Source: Entophlyctis helioformis
Taxonomy: Eukaryota; Chytridiomycota; Chytridiomycetes; Chytridiales; Chytriomycetaceae
Direction: 5' to 3'
Length of the DNA: 33,982 nucleotides
Assembly: GCA_025526915.1 (NCBI GenBank)
Contig: JAHLKH010000241.1
Location: 1 to 33,982 of the forward strand
Within the stretch, counting starts at the first letter, position 1. Each line of letters begins with the position of its first letter. The notes under the pieces were generated by a model that was not told the DNA's origin, searched no databases, and worked only from the letters and a program-made list of their open reading frames with translations. A program made the translations under genes and the position numbers. Positions 29,947-33,982 of this stretch are shown here, piece by piece.

Positions 29947-30542
29947 GACTGGCAGCTGGGACGTTGTGGAGAGCTGGTCAAAGTTGGGCAGGCATTGTGA
30001 CGGCTGGACATGGAGATGGACGGCATGGCACGACATGTATTGTTGCCGTAAGTGGCATGGCACGACACTGGCAGCAGCAGACAGCAACGGGCAGCAACGG
30101 GCAGCATGAATCGCGTTGTGCCATTGTCCAACAGCCGCATTGTTTGAGCGCGTTTGTGATAGCAACTGTGATAGCGGCTGTGATGGTGACTGTGATGGTG
30201 ATTGTGATGGTGACGGTGATTGTGAAGGTGACTTGGACACGCACATGGACGAGTGCAACACGCTTCATTGCAGCATGGCTAGGTGTACATCGCAGCCATC
30301 GCATGGAGTGCAGAAGAGCGCATCTTGCAAGATGGGAGAGAGCGTGGCGCATTGCACACTCGACTGCCATGCGGTTGTGATCAGATTCAGGCATGCCAAT
30401 GGCATCGCAGTGTCAGGCTGATGCAACGGCGTGGATGTGCTCTTCAGATGGCCGTCTAGTGCGTTTATTCATTCACTGCCCAAGTCTCCTGCCTCTGGTC
30501 GCATCCACGAGTGCATCGACTGTGTGATCCGTCACAGCCAGG
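29947..30542. other. Spacer upstream of the 208-aa gene and downstream of the 104-aa gene
   Basis: Holds CATTGT at 29993, 30122 and 30138, a microsatellite of GTGATG/GTGACT units at about 30164-30235, and the AATAAA (minus) of the 104-aa gene at 30464-30469. The microsatellite yields an open frame of Cys/Asp/Gly repeats that I regard as spurious. Confidence 0.5.
30464..30469 (-). terminator. Poly(A) signal AATAAA (minus strand)
   Basis: TTTATT on the plus strand, 74 nt beyond the stop of the 104-aa secreted-protein gene. Confidence 0.5.
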
Positions 30543-30857
30543 CTATTGGCCATCCAGCTGCTCAGCCTTGGCGTTGAACTGCATGTCGCTGATTGGCTCG
30601 TCTGGACCGCCATAGCAAGCAGACACGTTGTGTTGGCAGTCGTCTGATGTGGTGCTGGATGCGCGATCGCTGGACGCAACCAGTCGCTGCGACTCGTACA
30701 CGACGGAATGTGCTGGCTCTGGGAGTGGTGCCGGGAGTGGCTCTGGTAGTGGTGCTGGGATTGGTGCCGGGTCTCGCTTGGTGATCAGCAGAGGGACTGG
30801 CGCGGATGCGGCTGGCAGGCCGACGAGCGAGAGAGCTGCGAATGCGAGGATGTGCAT
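30543..30857 (-). CDS. Small secreted pro-peptide-like protein, 104 aa, Pro/Ala/Glu-rich
   Basis: Signal peptide MHILAFAALSLVGLPAASA, then a short propeptide ending in LLITKR, a good Kex2 site. After cleavage the mature part begins with repeats of PAPLPEPLPAPLPEP type (30-bp-scale GGGAGTGGTGCC DNA repeats at 30720-30770). It ends in a Ser/Asp-rich tail with two cysteines (C-x6-C). This layout (signal, KR, mature low-complexity peptide) is typical of fungal secreted peptides processed in the late Golgi. No family was recognised. It is divergent from the 225-aa gene, sharing about 400 nt of upstream DNA. Confidence 0.7.
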   Translation of the reverse strand: MHILAFAALSLVGLPAASAPVPLLITKRDPAPIPAPLPEPLPAPLPEPAHSVVYESQRLVASSDRASSTTSDDCQHNVSACYGGPDEPISDMQFNAKAEQLDGQ

Positions 30858-31257
30858 GGCTGGATATGGCTGGATATGGATGGGCAAAGTGGCGAGCTTG
30901 GAGGGAAACCCAGGTGCCAGAGAGCAGCAGCAGGCAGCGAGCAGCAGCGGCCAGTTCGATGCACAGCTGCACAGCGGTGGCGATGCGTCGCGCTGTTGAA
31001 CAGACAATGCGCGATCGTGGATGTGGCTGTTGTGCATGAGCAGCCGCGAACAAAGGACGGCTGGCGTCGTTCGTGCCCATTATCATGCGAGCATTGTGCC
31101 CGAACTGGCATCTGCTGCTGCTGCTGCTGCTCGGGTTGCAGCGGTGTGACGAGCACTGCAGTATAAAGACAGGAACCCGTCCCCGCCCGTCCATCCCAGC
31201 ACACGCAGCACACGCAGCAACTCCACTCGAGCACTTCCACAACCACCAGCCCACACC
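30858..31257. promoter_or_regulatory. Divergent promoter region of two secreted-protein genes
   Basis: Contains ACAATG at 31004 and CATTGT at 31092, TATAAA at 31162-31167 for the plus-strand gene (96 nt before its ATG), a (CTG)n run at 31109-31128, and repeated ACACGCAGC at 31200-31218. No TATA box was seen toward the minus-strand gene. Confidence 0.55.
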
Positions 31258-31935
31258 ATGCACTACAGATCTTTTGCAATCCTCCTGGCCGTGTCGGCAA
31301 CGGCTGTCTCGAGTCTGCCCATCTTCCCGTCTCTGTTTGGCTCGCACCACGTTGCCCGTCGCTCGGCTGCCGTCGACTCGCCCGTCTTCAACGCCGACAT
31401 TGGCAACCTTGTCAAGCGCACATTCAACATCGACGGCCTGATCAAGAAGCGCGACGACGATGACAGCTCGGCTGCCGGCACTGTTTACGAGGCTGCTCCC
31501 GCGGACACGGACAGCAGCGACGAGACGAGCAGCGACGACGAGACTGTGCCTGATGATGGCGTGCTCGTGGATACGGCCGATGAGGATGACGGAGCCGCTG
31601 ACGATGTCGGCACCCAGACGTATGCACACGGCGAGAAGCGCGGACTCACCAAGCGTCAGTACGACGACGACGGCAATGCGGACGTGACGGAAGAGTCAGA
31701 GGAGGAGGACGTCCAAGAAGATGGCTCGCATGAGGAAGCACATGAGGATGATCAATCAAGCGACGAGACTGACACTGAGACGTACACACACGGCGAGAAG
31801 CGCGGACTTGTCAAGCGTCAGTACGATGATGACGGCAATGCGGACGAGACCGAGGAGTCAGAGGAGGAGGATCAACCGAGCGACGAGACTGACGCCGAGA
31901 ACGACGATGGAAGCAGCGAGGAGAGCAGCGAGTAG
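31258..31935 (+). CDS. Kex2-processed repeat precursor (KEP-like), 225 aa, acidic
   Basis: Signal peptide MHYRSFAILLAVSATAVSS. Dibasic sites then divide the chain: ARR, NLVKR, LIKKR, and two copies of a cassette GEKR-GL(T/V)KR-QYDDDGNAD. The cassette recurs 162 nt (54 residues) apart, at 31618 and 31780, with flanking acidic spacers. Cleavage at KR would release the tetra/pentapeptide between the two KR pairs and a fragment starting with Gln-Tyr, whose Gln could cyclise to pyroglutamate. Kex2-processed repeat proteins (KEPs) in fungi include pheromone precursors and secreted peptides such as ustiloxin-type cores. This one lacks a farnesylation CaaX end and does not look like a known alpha-factor. 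TATA at 31162 and AATAAA at 32005 bracket the transcript. Function unknown; the processing call is well supported, the peptide's role is not. Confidence 0.8.
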   Translation: MHYRSFAILLAVSATAVSSLPIFPSLFGSHHVARRSAAVDSPVFNADIGNLVKRTFNIDGLIKKRDDDDSSAAGTVYEAAPADTDSSDETSSDDETVPDDGVLVDTADEDDGAADDVGTQTYAHGEKRGLTKRQYDDDGNADVTEESEEEDVQEDGSHEEAHEDDQSSDETDTETYTHGEKRGLVKRQYDDDGNADETEESEEEDQPSDETDAENDDGSSEESSE

Positions 31936-32004
31936 AGCAGTGGAAGCACCGACTTGTGATCTCGCCGTCCTGCTGATAATGACTGTCTGAATGCTCTTGA
32001 ACCA

Positions 32005-32010
32005 AATAAA
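32005..32010 (+). terminator. Poly(A) signal AATAAA of the 225-aa gene
   Basis: 70 nt after the stop codon of the Kex2-processed repeat precursor. Confidence 0.5.
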
Positions 32011-32290
32011 CGCATGCTTAGAAGCCATCCACCCTCTGGTTCATTGCTGGCTCGATGGCGGTCAGTGGCGATGGCTTTGTCGTGATCAGATGTCGATGCG
32101 TCATGATGGATGACATGTTGTGTGCACGGCGGCTGCATCCACGACCACTTGCATGCCTTTGTGGCATTGTTGTGCATGCTTGTGATCGGATGTTGCTTGC
32201 CTGCTGGCTGTCTGGCGCAGCTTGCATTGACTCGACTTGACTCGGCGTCTTTGCATTGAGCATCACACGCATGACGGCTGACCCAGCATT

Positions 32291-32356
32291 GGCATTGTCG
32301 CCGATGGCAGCTATTGTCGCTGATGGTTGCTATTGTCGCTGACGGCAGCTATTGTG
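32291..32356 (+). promoter_or_regulatory. 19-bp tandem array with (C/T)ATTGTCGC cores
   Basis: Four successive units: GGCATTGTCGCCGATGGCAG, CTATTGTCGCTGATGGTTG, CTATTGTCGCTGACGGCAG, then CTATTGTGG. The cores are spaced about 19 bp, nearly two helical turns. It lies about 215 nt upstream of the TATA box of the 121-aa gene. Confidence 0.7.
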
Positions 32357-32571
32357 GTGTGGGCGTCCTGTTTTGGCACCAGCCGCGAGTCGCTCAATCA
32401 AGATGCGTCCAGATTTGGACTGCCAGCCGTCGCTGTTGACGCTGCTTGTGCTGATGCTTGTGCTGCTGATGCTCTCCATCTGCCTGCCACGCTGACCATC
32501 ACGCCTGATGCGGACATGTCCATTGTCTGGTATGCGCAGCAACACAGCAAGCCATCCAGCCACCGACCGAG

Positions 32572-32577
32572 TATAAA
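32572..32577 (+). promoter_or_regulatory. TATA box (TATAAAGCCAAC) of the 121-aa gene
   Basis: 92 nt before the ATG. The same 12-base string occurs at 33651 upstream of the next secreted-protein gene. Confidence 0.65.
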
Positions 32578-32663
32578 GCCAACAGGATTCTTCTGCATCG
32601 ACTGCGCAGTCTGCATAGCACACCACACAGAACACCACACACCACACCACACAGCACACCACA

Positions 32664-33029
32664 ATGCAGTTCAAGACAATCCTCCTGTTCGCATGCACCC
32701 TGGCACTCTCGCACATGACCGCTGCGTTCCCAGTCGACTCGTCCGCCGTGCGTCTGGCACCTCGCCGCATCGCCATCATCGACGAAGAGGGCGACGTGGA
32801 CTTCCGTCGCCCGAACGGCAAGCGTGACAAGGTCGAGATGCTGCAGATCCGCAGCCACTACGGTGACGATCACGACGACGGTGGTGAAGACGACGGTGAT
32901 GCCGAGGACGGTGGCGAGGGCGAGGGCGAGGGGGACGAGTCTGGTGGCGAGGAAGAGCAGAGCAGTAGTGACGAGAGCGAGGCGTCTGGTGATGACTCTG
33001 TTGATGATGGCGAGCGATACTCTCAATAA
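32664..33029 (+). CDS. Small secreted acidic protein with dibasic sites, 121 aa
   Basis: Signal peptide MQFKTILLFACTLALSHMTAAF. The next 35 residues carry three dibasic sites (APRR, FRR, GKR) that would release two short peptides (one being IAIIDEEGDVDFRR). The rest is almost entirely Asp/Glu/Gly/Ser, including GEGEGEGD and a Ser-rich acidic end. The combination of Kex2 sites and an acidic tail matches the 225-aa gene, though no sequence alignment is obvious beyond composition. The stop TAA lies inside AATAAA (33025-33030). TATA at 32572. No family was recognised; probably another secreted pro-peptide. Confidence 0.72.
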   Translation: MQFKTILLFACTLALSHMTAAFPVDSSAVRLAPRRIAIIDEEGDVDFRRPNGKRDKVEMLQIRSHYGDDHDDGGEDDGDAEDGGEGEGEGDESGGEEEQSSSDESEASGDDSVDDGERYSQ

Positions 33030-33030
33030 A
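33025..33030 (+). terminator. AATAAA containing the stop codon of the 121-aa gene
   Basis: The TAA stop (33027-33029) is the centre of the hexamer AATAAA. Confidence 0.45.
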
Positions 33031-33737
33031 TACCCGTTCTGGAACCCATACACATCCGGCGCATGTCACGGTTGAAGTGCAGTGGTTGTCGTTGTGTTCT
33101 GGTTGATGGCTGGCTGTGGTGCGGTTCGGTGCACGAGCAAAGCGTGTTCTGCTGGATGGCGGGTAGTGACATGCTGTGCATGCTGTGCATGGATGGGAAC
33201 CGTGTCAAGCGTGCAAGCGAGCAGCATGGCGGGATGCGGCGACTGCCATCTGTTGTTGCTGTGTGAGCAGTCATGAGTCGACGGGGCAGAGAGCGATCGA
33301 GATGAGCGATGCATGTGGATGCGTGTGGATGTGGAGCGAGAGTGGACGCATCAGTGACAATGAGACAGCGCGCATGGCATAAGATGGCACCGCATGAGAT
33401 GGCATGGCACCGCATGGAGGTCCATGTGCTGCCATGATTTGGACTCGCCTTGCACAATGATGGCCGGCAATGAGCGACAAGCCTGCCACGGTGCGTCATT
33501 GTCCAAGCAGTCCTTGAAATGGACGCGTTCCTTGGACATCCACGGCTCTCGCCATTGTCTGCACACAGAGCAGTGGCATGAATGCAGCACCATTGCGTGC
33601 TGCAGAGTGGGTGTTCATTGTTTACTGTGCACGCCAGGCGGCCACAAGGGTATAAAGCCAACGACCCCGTCTCTGTCCACACCATCCACTAACCGGCACA
33701 CTCGGACCCACATCCAACCACACACTGCTGCAGCAAG
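33030..33737. promoter_or_regulatory. Upstream region of the last secreted-protein gene
   Basis: ACAATG at 33357 and 33454 and CATTGT at 33497, 33553 and 33616 lead to TATAAAGCCAAC at 33651, 87 nt before the ATG. Imperfect GATGGCACCGCATG repeats lie at 33384-33418. No gene was recognised. Confidence 0.55.
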
Positions 33738-33982
33738 ATGCACTTCACATCCCTTCTCGTCGCTTTGGCGGCATCATCCGCGACTCTCGGTGCACACGCC
33801 TCGGCCATCGACAGACGCAGCCCGTCTCCCGCAGCAGCACCTGAACCCGCACCGCCGGCACCATGGACAAACCACACCATCAAGCCCGCCTTGTCTATGA
33901 CGCCGACGGCGATGCACCCATGGTCGGCAAGCTCCTCGTGCGCCGCAAGACCGACAAGAACAAGTCCAAGTGGTCCAACGAG
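33738..33982 (+). CDS. Small secreted protein, partial at right edge, possible frame break
   Basis: Signal peptide MHFTSLLVALAASSATLGAH followed by a dibasic site (IDRR) and a Pro/Ala/Glu-rich stretch. The frame stays open to the window edge, but from about 33863 the codon usage of this frame becomes poor. A different plus frame from 33863 reads more like protein (RLVYDADGDAPMVGKLL, then VRRKTDK) with strongly GC-biased third positions. Either a one- or two-base indel lies between about 33830 and 33865, or the real gene uses a junction I cannot find. TATA at 33651 and several CATTGT sites lie upstream. No family was recognised. Confidence 0.6.
   Translation, partial: MHFTSLLVALAASSATLGAHASAIDRRSPSPAAAPEPAPPAPWTNHTIKPALSMTPTAMHPWSASSSCAARPTRTSPSGPT

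Larger units (their letters stand above)
31936..32663. other. Long upstream region of the 121-aa secreted-protein gene
   Basis: Holds AATAAA for the preceding gene at 32005-32010, CATTGT at 32165, 32293 and 32521, the 19-bp array at 32291-32356, and TATAAAGCCAAC at 32572. No gene was recognised in it. Confidence 0.5.

Noticed and set aside
30160..30420. Open frame encoding Cys/Asp/Gly repeats (CDGDCDGDGD type)
   Set aside because: It comes from a GTGATG-type microsatellite, has no signal peptide or good start, and lies in the upstream region of a minus-strand gene.
31258..31935. Mating-pheromone precursor of the alpha-factor or a-factor type
   Set aside because: No C-terminal CaaX box, and the repeats do not match known alpha-factor cores. 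Only the general Kex2-processed repeat layout is supported.
28160..33700. CATTGT motif as a CCAAT box (ATTGG reverse complement)
   Set aside because: The recurring sequence is ATTGT, not ATTGG, so it does not fit the CCAAT-binding complex.
1..33982. tRNA, rRNA genes and transposable elements
   Set aside because: I saw no convincing tRNA or rRNA sequence, no reverse transcriptase or transposase motifs and no terminal repeats. Covariance-model and repeat-library searches would be needed to exclude small or decayed ones.

Overview
This is a eukaryotic, almost certainly fungal, GC-rich nuclear window. The evidence is spliced genes with short GT-AG introns (about 60-220 nt), a TFIIH XPB/Ssl2 helicase of fungal type, a Golgi-type GDA1 nucleoside diphosphatase, an RNF4/Slx8-like SUMO-targeted ubiquitin ligase, AATAAA poly(A) signals, TATA boxes, and many small secreted proteins with Kex2-type (KR/RR) sites. 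GC-rich third codon positions, Ala/Gln/Ser homopolymers and abundant microsatellites could suit an early-diverging lineage (chytrid, blastoclad or zoopagomycete), but I cannot place it further from sequence alone.

Layout. 1-479 (-): 5' end of a probable ZIP-family metal transporter running off the left edge. 1535-3826 (-): F-box-like/ankyrin protein. 4117-7118 (-): four-exon XPB/Ssl2 helicase, divergent from the STUbL gene at 7170-8815 (+) across only 51 nt. 9234-11207 (-): two-exon arrestin-domain protein with a probable GC-AG intron. 11435-11821 (+): small single-pass membrane protein.

12092-25839 (-) is dominated by two head-to-tail copies (A and B) of a giant secreted mucin-like gene. 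Both share a signal peptide, a galactose-binding/lectin-like N-terminal domain and a long Thr/Ala/Pro/Lys repeat region. Both end in an acidic C-terminal tail with two cysteines. Copy A also carries about 46 copies of a 20-residue VEKT repeat and a second intron, and has a one-base insertion that breaks its frame. Copy B is one uninterrupted long exon after the signal exon. The duplicated block includes the last codons and 3' UTR of the neighbouring membrane-protein gene, which maps one breakpoint to within a few bases. 26174-27991 (+) is the GDA1 apyrase, divergent from copy B.

28.2 kb to the right edge is a cluster of seven small secreted-protein genes on both strands. All start with ATGCA, six of seven with Met-His. 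Several carry Kex2-type sites, very acidic tails or short two-cysteine tails. Their upstream regions are rich in the hexamer CATTGT/ACAATG, with a 19-bp tandem array of related cores in one promoter and repeated TATAAAGCC-type TATA boxes. The cluster looks like a co-regulated family of processed secreted peptides. It is the best candidate here for an undescribed system, alongside the duplicated giant adhesin-like genes. None of the functions of these secreted proteins is established by the sequence.
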